41,552 nucleotides of DNA from Aquabacterium sp. (GCF_021768455.1 NZ_JAIZVX010000015.1:1-41552), one strand, 5' to 3'; positions 18,929 through 28,400 are shown, numbered from the stretch's first letter. Made by a program: numbers and translations. The notes: generated by a model not told the origin, from the letters alone.

Positions 18929-18959
18929 TTGACTCTGAACCGGCTACAGGGTTTCAAAT
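18929..18959 (+). promoter_or_regulatory. MerR-type (PbrR/CadR/ZntR-like) promoter of the pbr remnant
   Basis: TTGACT (18929-18934), a 19-bp spacer and TCAAAT (18954-18959) contain the dyad ACTCTG-9 bp-CAGGGT. This is almost the sequence of the cadA promoter at 32192-32222 and the promoter at 21042-21072, and resembles the C. metallidurans pbrA promoter. AAGGAG and an ATG (18978) follow, so the whole initiation region of the lost ATPase survives. Confidence 0.82.
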
Positions 18960-18977
18960 GTTGTCAAGGAGCACGCC

Positions 18978-19291
18978 ATGACCATCACGCAGCAGGCACC
19001 GACACCGCCATTGAGACTGCTGACGTGGCCCTCATGCAAGACGACCTGCGCAAGTTGCCAGAGTTCATCGCTCTCCCCCATCGGGTAGGCAATGTGCTGA
19101 GAGCCAACATCGCCTTTGCCATCGGCACCAAGGCGGTGTCCATGGTCATGACCTTCACGGGACACGCCAGCTTGTGGCTGGCAATCCTGGCTGACATGGA
19201 TGCGAGCCTGGTCGTGGTGTTCAACGGATTGCGCCTGCTCAGGCCTACAGCGAGAGGGATAAGGTCCAGTGACGATACGCCAAACAATTGA
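18978..19291 (+). pseudogene. pbrA: Internally deleted Pb/Zn/Cd P1B-ATPase remnant (pbrA/zntA-like)
   Basis: A good Shine-Dalgarno and ATG (18978) encode MTITQQ, after which the sequence jumps to the C-terminal end of a Zn/Cd/Pb ATPase in another frame: AGTDTAIETADVALMQDDLR from about 18994, then the last two membrane helices (MVMTFTGHASLWLAILADMD and VVVFNGLRLL). About 600-700 codons, including CPC and DKTGT, are missing, and the join is out of frame. Translation from the native ATG ends early at a TAG. The C-terminal fragment overlaps the lspA start by 23 bases, as ATPase and signal-peptidase genes do in pbr operons. The neighbour makes pbrA the likeliest identity, but cadA/zntA cannot be excluded. 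Confidence 0.83.
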
Positions 19292-19772
19292 TCCACGCGT
19301 TGCCCGCGCCTTCCTTGCAGCCGCATTCGTATTCTTGATCGACACCGCAAGCAAAGCTGCGGTGGTAGCTGCGCTCCCGTATGGCTCCAGCGAGCCTTGG
19401 CTCCCCGTGCTGAACATCGTTCACTGGCGGAACGAAGGTGCCGCTTTCAGCATCTTGCACGACGCAGGTGGATGGCAGCGCCTCTTCTTCAGCGCAGTGG
19501 CGGTGGCCGCCTCGATTGTTTTGGTCGTACTGATTCGGCGGCCTCAAACCGATCGTCCTCAGCGGCTGGCCTTCGGGCTTCTCCTAGGCGGTGCTTTAGG
19601 GAACCTGCTCGATCGGCTCGCTCGCGGGGCGGTGGTGGACTGGATTGATGTCAGGTGGCAGTCGTTCTACTGGCCAGCATTCAACGTCGCAGACATCGGC
19701 ATCACCCTCGGTGCTGCCTTGATCGTCGTCTGTGAGTTGCGGGGAGGGAAAACGGAGACTTGGCCGCGTTGA
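19269..19772 (+). CDS. lspA: Signal peptidase II homologue of a pbr operon
   Basis: A 167-residue, four-helix LspA-family protein. It contains the conserved N-terminal D (FLIDTASKAAV), the motif VHWRNEGAAFSIL, and the two catalytic aspartates in NLLDRLARGAVVDWID and FNVADIGITLG. LspA cleaves lipoprotein signal peptides; the version in lead-resistance operons (PbrC) processes the lead-binding PbrB. No pbrB lies here, so its partner may be lost or be one of the lipoproteins in the window. The GTG start at 19269 has AAGGT upstream. It is now the first intact gene behind the MerR-type promoter at 18929, so it is probably still metal-inducible. Confidence 0.9.
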   Translation: MTIRQTIDPRVARAFLAAAFVFLIDTASKAAVVAALPYGSSEPWLPVLNIVHWRNEGAAFSILHDAGGWQRLFFSAVAVAASIVLVVLIRRPQTDRPQRLAFGLLLGGALGNLLDRLARGAVVDWIDVRWQSFYWPAFNVADIGITLGAALIVVCELRGGKTETWPR

Positions 19773-19809
19773 CGGGAGGTATGCCGACGGTCAGTGTCGT
19801 CCTGGCGCG

Positions 19810-20469
19810 CTATCGCACAGTGGCAATGACATTGATCCATACCGGCTGGTGCACCGCATCAGCCGAATTTCGCGACGCCCACAGTTCATTCACCGCCAAC
19901 CCGGCGGCGTCAAGTGACCTGCGTATGTCGTCTTCTGAGTAGTAGACGTACAAACGGCCGTCCGGAAGAATCGCTTCGCCCTGCCCCTCCTGGACTGCCA
20001 TGAAGAGTGTGCCGCCTCTTTTGAGGGCCCGGTTCAGGCAACGAAGCGCGGGGCGAAATGCGTCCCGGGGCAAGTGGAGCAATGAAGCACATGCCCATAT
20101 CCCATCGAACCGATCTTCATAGCTGATGCTTTCGATCCGAGCGACCTCACATGGGGCGCCCGAATGCTGGGCCGCCATTTGCACGAGGGCTGTCGAGGCA
20201 TCGATCCCCAACGCACAATGACCCCGGGAAAGAAAGAATTTGAGGTCCCGGCCGGAGCCGCAGCCGGCATCAAGGATGGAGGCCTTGGCCGGCAGATGTG
20301 ACAGGAAGCGATCCAGGACGAACTGCGTCTGGGCACCGAAGGTCCATGAGAAGTATTCGACCGCATGGTCCTCGTAGAATCGGTTTGTCGACGCCACGGC
20401 AGCATCATGGCGAACGGATGATAGAACGTCCTCACCATTTGGGCCTTTCAGATTGTCTTCAGACATCAT
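19810..20469 (-). CDS. Class I SAM-dependent methyltransferase
   Basis: A 219-residue Rossmann methyltransferase. Motif I is SILDAGCGSGRDLKFFLSRG, motif II is the acidic ALGIDAS strand end, and a motif IV-like FDGIWACASLLHL follows. The C-terminal part (GRLYVYYSEDDIRRSLDAAG) matches TehB/UbiE-like small-molecule methyltransferases. The substrate is unknown; a metal or metalloid role such as tellurite is only a guess from context. It converges on lspA with a 37-base gap. Two adjacent ATGs (20469 and 20466) are possible; AGGAG lies very close, which slightly favours 20466. Confidence 0.85.
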   Translation of the reverse strand: MMSEDNLKGPNGEDVLSSVRHDAAVASTNRFYEDHAVEYFSWTFGAQTQFVLDRFLSHLPAKASILDAGCGSGRDLKFFLSRGHCALGIDASTALVQMAAQHSGAPCEVARIESISYEDRFDGIWACASLLHLPRDAFRPALRCLNRALKRGGTLFMAVQEGQGEAILPDGRLYVYYSEDDIRRSLDAAGLAVNELWASRNSADAVHQPVWINVIATVR

Positions 20470-21041
20470 GCTCCTAGCAATCCTTCCGGCAGAGCCAAAG
20501 TCAGTTGCTGCCCGCAGAACATAAATGAAGATCCATCGGGGTTAGCCATTAAATGGGGCCACACGACGTGCCCACAGGCGATTGACGCCAGAGTCCGACA
20601 TGGCTGCGGCAAGCACATCCGCCTGTGCCACGTTGGTTTGAATTGTTGGGATGATGCCAAAGATAGGCAAGTGCACGTTGCCAAGTAGCCAACTTCTTGG
20701 AGACCGGAGCCCCTCTATCAGCGAGGCCAATTGCCAAGGCCGCCACGAGGAAGGAAAGTTAGCGTCTTGGCAATCGCGGTAGGGACGCCCATTGCTGGGC
20801 GCACCCCACACAGATCCGTACTGCCCAATTGGTCCGACGAACAACTCACAAGCCATTGAGCAGCAATGCAATTTCGACTGAAGTGCTGTGTGACACCCAC
20901 GCACCGGGACATTGCAGGCGCAGCCCTGGCAATCGCGGGCATGGCAATCATCGCTCTCCAACAAGGCACCCCGTGAAGGCGATGGCAGGCGGGCTGCCAG
21001 GGTAGACGTGGCGCAGACGGTGCGGCGGGTGCACTGGCATC
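20470..21041. other. Unassigned 570-bp stretch between the methyltransferase and the transglutaminase-like gene
   Basis: No recognisable gene is seen. A 171-codon minus-strand frame (21057-20542) is open, with protein-like pieces such as PTIQTNVAQADVLAAAMSDS and a Cys-rich N-terminal part, but it has no ribosome site, no motif I recognise, and runs through the MerR-type promoter at 21042-21072. It may be decayed coding sequence. Confidence 0.4.
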
Positions 21042-21072
21042 TTGACTCTGGAGTCACTACAGGCTTTCAAAT
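21042..21072 (+). promoter_or_regulatory. MerR-type (Zn/Cd/Pb) promoter of the transglutaminase-like gene
   Basis: TTGACT (21042-21047), exactly 19 bp, then TCAAAT (21067-21072), with the dyad ACTCTG-9 bp-CAGGCT between. Both boxes are identical to those at 18929-18959 and in the cadA promoter. The start of the downstream gene is 38 bases further on. CadR or a distant homologue is the probable regulator. Confidence 0.8.
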
Positions 21073-21110
21073 CAAGGCATATCGAATCTTGAAAGCCGAA
21101 GGCTCACGCC

Positions 21111-21818
21111 ATGCGCCATCACCACCTGACTCAAGCCACCCCGATCCTTGACCACCACGCCCCAGCCATTCGCCAACTGATTCAGCAAAGAAACTGGACT
21201 TCATTGGGACTACATGATCGCGTTGGGGCGGCGTATGCCTTCGTGCGTGACGAGATCGCGTTTGGCTACAACACCCAAGACGATCTGCCCGCTTCCCGTG
21301 TGCTGGCAGATGGCATCGGCCAGTGCAATACCAAGGGCACCTTGTTGATGGCACTGCTCAGAGCCATGGACGTTCCCTGCCGATTCCATGGCTTCACCAT
21401 CGACAAGGCCTTGCAAAAAGGTGCCATCACCGGTTTGGCCTATTTGCTCGCCCCCGGGAACATCATCCACAGTTGGGTGGAAGTTGACATGGATGGGCGC
21501 TGGATCAACCTTGAGGGGTTCATTCTGGACCGAACCTACCTGAGTGCCCTGCAAAAGCGCTTCTCTCAGCACAACGGGCCGTTTTGCGGATACGGTGCTG
21601 CGGTGGACGACCTGCAAAACCCGCCCATCGCTTGGCAAGGTGAAAGCACCTACATCCAGCGCAATGGCATCAACCATGATTTTGGGCTTTTCGACACGCC
21701 CGACGACTTTTACACCAGACACGGCACCAACCTCTCGGGCTTCAAGCGGTACTTGTTTCAGCACGTGGTTCGCCACTGGATGAACAAAACCGTGCAATCC
21801 ATCAGGTCCGGCAAGTGA
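21111..21818 (+). CDS. Transglutaminase-like cysteine protease-fold protein
   Basis: A 235-residue cytoplasmic protein (no signal peptide) with a transglutaminase-core domain. The putative nucleophile Cys lies in VLADGIGQCNTKGTLLMALL, the His in IIHSWVEVDMDGRW, and the third catalytic position (D/N/E) in INLEGFILDR. The N-terminus is His-rich (MRHHHLTQ), and GINHDFGLFDTPDDFYTRHG follows the core. Members may act as proteases or amide-bond hydrolases; the substrate is unknown. It is driven by a MerR-type Zn/Cd/Pb promoter and stands directly before czcI and the czc operon, an unexpected partner for metal efflux. GAAGG lies 9 bases before the ATG. Confidence 0.82.
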   Translation: MRHHHLTQATPILDHHAPAIRQLIQQRNWTSLGLHDRVGAAYAFVRDEIAFGYNTQDDLPASRVLADGIGQCNTKGTLLMALLRAMDVPCRFHGFTIDKALQKGAITGLAYLLAPGNIIHSWVEVDMDGRWINLEGFILDRTYLSALQKRFSQHNGPFCGYGAAVDDLQNPPIAWQGESTYIQRNGINHDFGLFDTPDDFYTRHGTNLSGFKRYLFQHVVRHWMNKTVQSIRSGK

Positions 21819-21859
21819 ATCACCACGAGCGCCGTCCGTACCCTGCTACACTTTTCACC

Positions 21860-22216
21860 ATGCGTCGCTGGATCGCCATTTTCTTGCTGTGTTGGTTGCC
21901 TTTGCAGTCCCTCTGGGCGGCAGCGGCACCCTATTGCCAGCACGAACATTCGCCCCAGACAACGCATCTGGGGCACCACCAGCATGAGCACAGCGAACTG
22001 AGTGGTGGTGACTTCCCGTCACCCGATGGCCAAACATCCAACGCCGACCACGCCGACTGCCATGCTTGCCATGGTCACTGCGCAGCGTTGCCCCAATTCA
22101 CGAGCCGCAACCAGATTGGCACGCCCAATCGAGGCCTGATGCGCACTGAAGACGCCAGGGTGCCCGCTGCGCCCGTGGCCTTGCCCGACCGCCCCAACTG
22201 GTCAAACCTCGCCTGA
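21860..22216 (+). CDS. czcI: CzcI-family exported protein (copy 1)
   Basis: A 118-residue precursor starting MRRWIAIFLLCWLPLQSLWA, a signal peptide typical of CzcI. The His/Cys-rich mature part has PYCQHEHSPQTTHLGHHQHE, the cluster HADCHACHGHC, and the family's closing LPDRPNWSNLA. CzcI is the small periplasmic protein encoded before czcCBA in C. metallidurans and is implicated in control of the pump genes. A paralogue lies at 29543-29896. The start at 21860 is chosen over 21815 because the signal peptide begins there. It overlaps nothing and precedes czcC by about 170 bases. Confidence 0.88.
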   Translation: MRRWIAIFLLCWLPLQSLWAAAAPYCQHEHSPQTTHLGHHQHEHSELSGGDFPSPDGQTSNADHADCHACHGHCAALPQFTSRNQIGTPNRGLMRTEDARVPAAPVALPDRPNWSNLA

Positions 22217-22383
22217 GCGGCGAGGTGCTGCCCGGGGTTCGCGCCCCACATTCAGCCTGTCTTATCGCGTGTGATTGACGCATCGGTGCCATGCCATTTG
22301 TGCGGCCCTTTTCGCCTTCAACGCCGCGACCCTGACCCTCGCCGATTCCTTCCACCTGTGGATTTTTCCCGGAGAAGAATCGG

Positions 22384-23721
22384 ATGCATTTCCGTCATCA
22401 AACACTAAGCTCAGCGCTGGCCATGATGGCCTCGCTAGCCTGCCTGTCACCCCTTCAAGCTCAAACAACGGGGGCTCAGGCACCTGTCATCTCACAGAGC
22501 GACGCTCAACACCTCACCGCTGCGCCCTCCAAACTGACGCTTTTAACCTTGTTGGAAGCAGCCTGGTCGCGTCAGCCAGAGGCGCAGTCCTACACCGAAC
22601 GCCTGCGTGCAGCGGAGTCATTGAGGGCCGCCAGCAGCGCGTGGACGGCCGATTCGCCTGCCATGCTGCTGCAAGGCAAGACCGACCGCCCTGGCTCGGG
22701 TGCAGGCAGCCGCGAAGTAGAAGTTGGTGTGGCACTGCCCTTGTGGCTGCCCGGCCAGAGTCAACGCGCGACTGCACTCAGCCATGCCCAAATCTTGGCG
22801 CTACAAGGCAGTATGAAGGCCCAACGCTTGCAACTCGCTGGCCTTGTTCGTGAAGGCTGGTGGCAAACGCAGCGCACGCAAACCGAGCTGGCCTTGGCCC
22901 AAACCAGGGTTGCCAATGCCCAGCAAATTGCCCTTGACGTGGCCCGCCGCGTCAAAGCAGGTGATCTGGCCCGCGCGGATCAGCATCAGGCAGAGGGAGC
23001 CGTGGCACAGGCCGAATCGGCCGTTGCTGAAGCGCAAGGCGCCTACGAGGCATCGCTGCATGCACTCAGGGGCCTGACCGGACTGCTGGATTTGTCTCCT
23101 GACAACCTCGAAGCGACATCCGAGGGCGACGTTTCGACACCACTGCCCTCAGCGGATGCCCTCGCATCGGATGCCCCATCAGTCGATGAACACCCGTTGT
23201 TCGCGGAAGCCATGGCCCAACAGTCCATGGCCAGTGCGCAAGCGGATTTGGCCGCCTCATCGAGGCGCGCCAGTCCAGAGCTCACCGTGTTGACAACACG
23301 CAGCCGAGGGCAAACAGGCGATCCGTATCAGCAGAGCATCACAGTTGGTCTGAGGGTTCCGTTTGGCACAGGCGCACGAGCCGATGCCAGGCAGGCCGAA
23401 GCCTTGGCCGCAGCCCAGGAAGCGCAAGCCATGACCTTACAAATGCGGGCACGCCTGCAAGCGCAAGCCGCTTCGGCGCTGGCACGACTGCGAAGCGCCC
23501 ATACGCAATGGCAGGCAACACATCGCCAGGCGCAACTTGCGCAGGAGAGCAAAAACTTCTTCGACAAGTCATTCCGCTTGGGAGAAACCGATCTGCCCAC
23601 CCGCCTGCGCATTGAACAGGAGGCCGTTCAGGCGCAAAAAGCACTCAGCCGAGCACGCATTGACGTGTCCGCCGCCTGGTCGGCCTGGTGGCAAGCCTTG
23701 GGCGAACTGCCCAAGCCATGA
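22384..23721 (+). CDS. czcC: CzcC-type outer-membrane efflux protein
   Basis: A 445-residue TolC/OEP-family protein with a signal peptide (ALAMMASLACLSPLQAQ). It has the two coiled-coil helical repeats rich in Ala/Gln (LLEAAWSRQPEAQSYTERLR; and QQSMASAQADLAASSRRASP), and the CzcC-like EVEVGVALPLWLPGQ and ITVGLRVPFGTG beta-strand signatures. It forms the outer-membrane channel of a tripartite heavy-metal pump with the CzcB and CzcA genes that follow. GGAGAAG precedes the ATG with 8-base spacing. The 167 bases before it hold no gene. Confidence 0.9.
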   Translation: MHFRHQTLSSALAMMASLACLSPLQAQTTGAQAPVISQSDAQHLTAAPSKLTLLTLLEAAWSRQPEAQSYTERLRAAESLRAASSAWTADSPAMLLQGKTDRPGSGAGSREVEVGVALPLWLPGQSQRATALSHAQILALQGSMKAQRLQLAGLVREGWWQTQRTQTELALAQTRVANAQQIALDVARRVKAGDLARADQHQAEGAVAQAESAVAEAQGAYEASLHALRGLTGLLDLSPDNLEATSEGDVSTPLPSADALASDAPSVDEHPLFAEAMAQQSMASAQADLAASSRRASPELTVLTTRSRGQTGDPYQQSITVGLRVPFGTGARADARQAEALAAAQEAQAMTLQMRARLQAQAASALARLRSAHTQWQATHRQAQLAQESKNFFDKSFRLGETDLPTRLRIEQEAVQAQKALSRARIDVSAAWSAWWQALGELPKP

Positions 23722-23752
23722 ACACATCGCCATCGCAAAGGTAAACCCCCAC

Positions 23753-24316
23753 ATGACACACATACAAACCATCCGTGCCTGGGCCGCAGCCCTTGGCCTG
23801 AGCACCGTGACGGCTTTGGTCATGGCCGGTGAAGGCCATGACCATGGCGAGGCGCCAAGCGCCGCAGCCGAGCCGACTTTGGCCCGCTTCGAAGCAACGT
23901 CGGACCAGTTCGAGCTGGTCGGCGTGCTCGACGGCCGCCAGCTGACGCTCTACCTGGATCAAGCGGCAGACAACAGCCCTGTCAAAGGCGCCAGCCTGGA
24001 GATCGAATTCGCAGGCAAGGCATTGCCCGTCAAACAAACCGAAGAAGGCACGTTCGAAGCCACCCTGGCCGCTGAACCTGAAGAGGGTGAATACCCTGTG
24101 AGCGCCACCGTGGTGGCTGGTCAGGCGTCCGATCTGCTGGCGGCCGAGCTGGATGTGCACGAAGCCGCCCACACCGATGCTGCCGATGCCTCTGGCGGTG
24201 GCACATGGCCCATGAGCCGGTGGCTCAAGTGGGCGCTGCCCGGGCTGGTGGTGGTCGCCGGTGGGCTGTTCTTCATTCAGCGCAACAAGCGCACACGCAT
24301 GGGAGGTGCCGAATGA
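23753..24316 (+). CDS. Hypothetical exported, membrane-anchored protein between czcC and czcB
   Basis: A 187-residue protein: signal peptide ending VMAGEGHDHGEA, a domain of about 110 residues with beta-strand pattern (ARFEATSDQFELVGVLDGRQ, LEIEFAGKALPVKQTEEGTF), then a C-terminal transmembrane helix (WALPGLVVVAGGLFFIQRN). The beta part resembles domains seen at the N-terminus of some CzcB adaptors and in YtkA-like proteins. The GEGHDHG motif recurs at the start of the next protein, CzcB. It may be a split-off adaptor domain or a periplasmic metal-binding accessory. The stop overlaps the czcB start (ATGA). Confidence 0.75.
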   Translation: MTHIQTIRAWAAALGLSTVTALVMAGEGHDHGEAPSAAAEPTLARFEATSDQFELVGVLDGRQLTLYLDQAADNSPVKGASLEIEFAGKALPVKQTEEGTFEATLAAEPEEGEYPVSATVVAGQASDLLAAELDVHEAAHTDAADASGGGTWPMSRWLKWALPGLVVVAGGLFFIQRNKRTRMGGAE

Positions 24317-25446
24317 GCACGACAAAGATTTCTATGGCGCTGGCTTCGTGTCTGGCCTCATGCCTGGTTCTGGGTGCCGCACTCAGCCCCTCACTTGCTC
24401 GCGCAGGCGAGGGGCATGACCATGGCGATGCCCCGCCTGCTGCAACGGGCAATGGCCCCAAGCGCCAACCCGATGGCAGTGTGTTCTTGCCCAAGCCTGC
24501 CCAAAGGCAGTGGCAACTGCGCACCCTGGCTGTCACTGACGGCGACTTGCCCCGCGCATACGAGCTCTCAGGCAAGGTGTCGATGGACCCCAATGCGGGC
24601 GGCAAAGTACAAGCTTCTTTGGCGGGCCGTTTGCAAGCCGGGCCCAAGGGCTTGCCCAGCCTGGGGCAGCAGGTCAAACAAGGCGAGGTCCTGGCCTATG
24701 TGGTGCCCACAGCGGGGGCCATCGAGCGCAGCAACCAGGTCGCGCAACAGGCCGAACTGAAAGCGGCCCGGGCATTGGCAGCCAAACGACTGGCACGCCT
24801 TCAGGAACTCTCTGACACGGTGCCTGCCAAAGAGATTGAAGCGGCGCAAAGTGAGCTGGCCAGCCTGAGCGAGCGCCTCTCGGCCATCTCGGGTGGTCTG
24901 GGGGGGCGCGACACGCTCGTGGCACCGGTATCCGGCGTGATTGCTTCGACACAGGCCGTGGCTGGCCAGGTGGTGGACGCCCGCGAACTGGTCTTCGAGG
25001 TCGTTGACCCACAGCGCCTGCGCATCGAGGCGCTGGCCTATGACACGGCTCAGGCCCAGAACGTATCCAGCGCAACAGTGAACATTGGTGGACAAAGGGT
25101 GCCGCTCAAGTTCATTGGCGGAGCCAAAAGCCTGCGTGATCAAGCACTGCCATTGGTCTTTTCGGCAACAGGACAGGCGCTGTCTCAACTGGCTGTCGGG
25201 CAGCCCCTGAAGGTCTATGTGCAATCTGACCTGAAGGTCAAAGGCCAAGCCGTCCCGTCGGCATCGGTGCTCAAAAACCCATCGAATCAGAACATCGTCT
25301 GGGTCAAGCAATCGCCCGAGCGCTTCACGCCACGCGTGATCACCTTCGAGCCGCTGGATGGCGCCTCGGTGGCCGTCACCTCCGGCTTGAAGGCGGGTGA
25401 GCGCGTGGTCACGCATGGCGCCAGCTTGCTCAACCAAATTCGCTGA
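24313..25446 (+). CDS. czcB: CzcB-type periplasmic adaptor (membrane-fusion protein)
   Basis: A 377-residue adaptor. Its signal peptide ends LARAGEGHDHGD, leaving a His-containing N-terminus. It has a lipoyl-like half domain (GKVQASLAGRLQAG and VKQGEVLAYVVPTAG), a coiled-coil hairpin (RSNQVAQQAELKAARALAAK to KEIEAAQSELASLSERL), and the beta-barrel and membrane-proximal domains ending SGLKAGERVVTHGASLL. It bridges CzcA and CzcC. The ATG at 24313 overlaps the preceding stop, with GGAGGT upstream. The coiled coil is short, as usual for heavy-metal adaptors. Confidence 0.9.
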   Translation: MSTTKISMALASCLASCLVLGAALSPSLARAGEGHDHGDAPPAATGNGPKRQPDGSVFLPKPAQRQWQLRTLAVTDGDLPRAYELSGKVSMDPNAGGKVQASLAGRLQAGPKGLPSLGQQVKQGEVLAYVVPTAGAIERSNQVAQQAELKAARALAAKRLARLQELSDTVPAKEIEAAQSELASLSERLSAISGGLGGRDTLVAPVSGVIASTQAVAGQVVDARELVFEVVDPQRLRIEALAYDTAQAQNVSSATVNIGGQRVPLKFIGGAKSLRDQALPLVFSATGQALSQLAVGQPLKVYVQSDLKVKGQAVPSASVLKNPSNQNIVWVKQSPERFTPRVITFEPLDGASVAVTSGLKAGERVVTHGASLLNQIR

Positions 25447-25460
25447 AAGGGCCACGCATC

Positions 25461-28400
25461 ATGTTCAAGTGGCTACTCGAAAGCAGCCTGGCCAACCGGC
25501 TGCTCGTTCTCATCGCTGCGGCGGTGCTGATGGCCTACGGGGCCTTCACGCTCACACGCACGCCGGTGGATGTGTTTCCTGATCTCAACAAACCAACCGT
25601 CACCATCATGACGGAAGCGGGCGGCATGGCCGCCGAAGAGGTGGAGCAACTGATCACCTTCCCGCTGGAGACCACGATGAATGGCCTGCCGGGGGTGGAG
25701 AGCGTGCGCTCGACCTCCAGCGCAGGCCTGTCCTTCATCTACGTCACCTTTGACTGGAGCACCGAGATCTTCCGAGCTCGGCAGATGGTGTCAGAGCGCT
25801 TGACCTCCATGGAAGAAGGCTTGCCCGAAGGCATCACGCCCAGGATGGGGCCCATCAGCTCCATCATGGGCGAGATCATGCAGGTCGCCATTCCCATCGA
25901 TCTCGCAAAGACTTCACCCATGGCGGTGCGCGAATATGCAGATTGGGTGCTCAGGCCTCGGTTGATGGCCATCCCAGGAGTCGCCCAGGTCATCCCAATT
26001 GGCGGTGAGGTGCGCCAGTTCCAGGTGCAACCCAACACTGTTCGCATGGCGGAGCTAGACATCACGCACGACCAACTGGAGGGTGCGCTGCGGGGGTTCT
26101 CTTCAAACAGTTCGGGCGGGTTCATGGAGCTCAATGGCCGCGAATACCTGATCCGTCATTTGGGCCGCACCTCGCGCCTGGATGACCTGAAGAACCTGGC
26201 TCTGACGGCCCGCAATGGACAGGCCATCCGGTTGCGCCAGGTGGCCGATGTGAGCTTTGCGCCTGCGCTCAAGCGTGGTGATGCAGGCTTTGAGGGCAAG
26301 CCAGCCGTCATCCTCGGGATTCAGAAGCAGCCGACCGCAGACACCATTGGTTTGACCCGCACCATTGAGGCGGCGCTGGGCGAGATGAAGACCTCCCTGC
26401 CTGTCGGCATGGAGGCGCCTCGCGTCACTTTCCGCCAGGCCAGTTTCATCGAAGCCTCGGTGACCACGCTGCAAGGCAAGCTGATCGGTGCGTCCGTTTT
26501 CGTGGCGGTCATTTTGTTCGTTTTTCTGGGCACGCTGCGCCCTACCATCATTGCGCTGACCGCCATCCCGGTGTCCATCTTTGTCACGGCACTGGTGTTC
26601 CGGTACTTCGGTCTGTCGATCAACACGATGACGCTGGGCGGCCTGGCCATCGCCATCGGCGGCCTGGTTGACGACGCAGTGGTGGACGTCGAGAACGTGT
26701 TGCGCCGCCTCAAGCTTGAGCGCCAAAAGCCCGAGGCGGAGCGCATGCCCATGCTGGAGGTGGTCAAGCTGGCCTCGATGGAGGTTCGCTCGGGCATCCT
26801 GTACGCAACGGCCATCATCGTCCTGGTGTTCCTGCCCTTGTTTGCGCTGCCCGGCATCGAGGGGCGCTTGTTCGTGCCCCTGGGCATTGCGTTCATCGTC
26901 TCGACCATGGCTTCGCTGCTGGTCTCGGTCACTGTGACGCCGGTTCTGGCCTCCTACCTGTTGCCACGCATGAAGAGCCTGGACCACGATGACACCCGCG
27001 TGCTGGCCTGGCTGAAAGCGCGTTACCGCAAGGCTTTGCAGGCCGTTTTGAGCGCACCCAGGTCGGCATTGCTGGCCGGTGGACTGGCGGCAGTCTTGTC
27101 GGCCGTGGCGGTGCCCTTCTTTGCCACCACCTTTCTGCCGCCATTCAACGAGGGAACGCTGCTGATCGGCTTGCGCTTGAACCCCGGCGTGACCTTGGCC
27201 GAATCATCTGCCCTGGCCAGCCAGGCCGAGGTACTGGTGCGAAAGGTGCCTGAAGTCACTCACGTGGGTCGTCGCAGTGGCCGGGCGGAGCTGGATGAAC
27301 ACGCAGAAGGCGTGCACGTCAGTGAATTGGATGTCGGCCTGCTGCCAGCGTCCGAGCTCACGCGCAGCATGGACGAGGTCAAAGCCGACATCCGTTCGCG
27401 CCTGTCGATGCTGCCCGCGGCCATTGCCATCGGGCAGCCGATTTCGCACCGCATCGACCACATGCTCTCAGGGGTGCGCTCGCAAATCGCCATCAAGCTG
27501 TTCGGTGAAGACCTTGACACCTTGAGGGGGCAGGCCGACGCTTTACGCGGCAAGTTGGCGCAAGTGCCCGGCCTGGCAGACCTGGAGATTGAAAAGCAGG
27601 TGCTCGCACCTCAAATCAAGGTGCGGGTGGATTACGACGCAGCGGCGCAGTACGGCGTGCCAACGCCTCAGATCCTGGCGGTGCTCCAAAGCTTGGTGGA
27701 GGGGGAAAAGGTCACCCAGGTGGTGGAAGGCAGCCGTCGCTTTGCCCTGGTGGTTCGCCTGCCAGAGCGCGCCCGCACCTTGCAGGGGCTGGGTCAGATC
27801 ATGCTGGAGACACCGACCGGGCGGATCCCCCTGTCCAAGATCGCCACGATCGAAGACAGCGATGGCCCCAACCAGATCAGCCGCGACGACGGCAAACGCC
27901 GCATCGTCTTGTCTGCCAATGCGCAAGGGCGAGCCTTGTCAGACGTGGTGGCCGACATCCGCAAGGTGGTGGCCACCACGCCTTTGCCTGAAGGCTACTT
28001 CGTGACCCTGGGCGGGCAGTTTCAGGCACAGGAAGAAGCCAGCCGACTGGTCGGCCTGCTCTCCATGGTGTCGCTGGTGCTGATGTTCGTGGTGCTCTAC
28101 ACCCGCTACAAATCAGCCAACCTGGCTGCGCTGATCATGGCCAACATCCCGCTGGCCCTGGTGGGTGCGGTGCTGGGCTTGTGGCTGGCAGGACAGCCCC
28201 TGTCGGTGGCAGCCTTGATCGGCTTCATCACCTTGGCGGGCATCTCGGTGCGCAACGGCATCCTCAAGGTCAGCCACTACCTGAACCTGATGCGACTCGA
28301 AGGCGAACGTTTTGACCACGCGATGATCTTGCGCGGCTCGATGGAGCGGCTCAGCCCGGTGTTGATGACCGCTCTGGTGACCGCCTTCGCGCTGGCACCC

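Noticed and set aside
26103..26987. 294-codon minus-strand open frame
   Set aside because: Lies entirely inside czcA on the opposite strand; product is Gln/His/Arg-rich as expected for a shadow frame.
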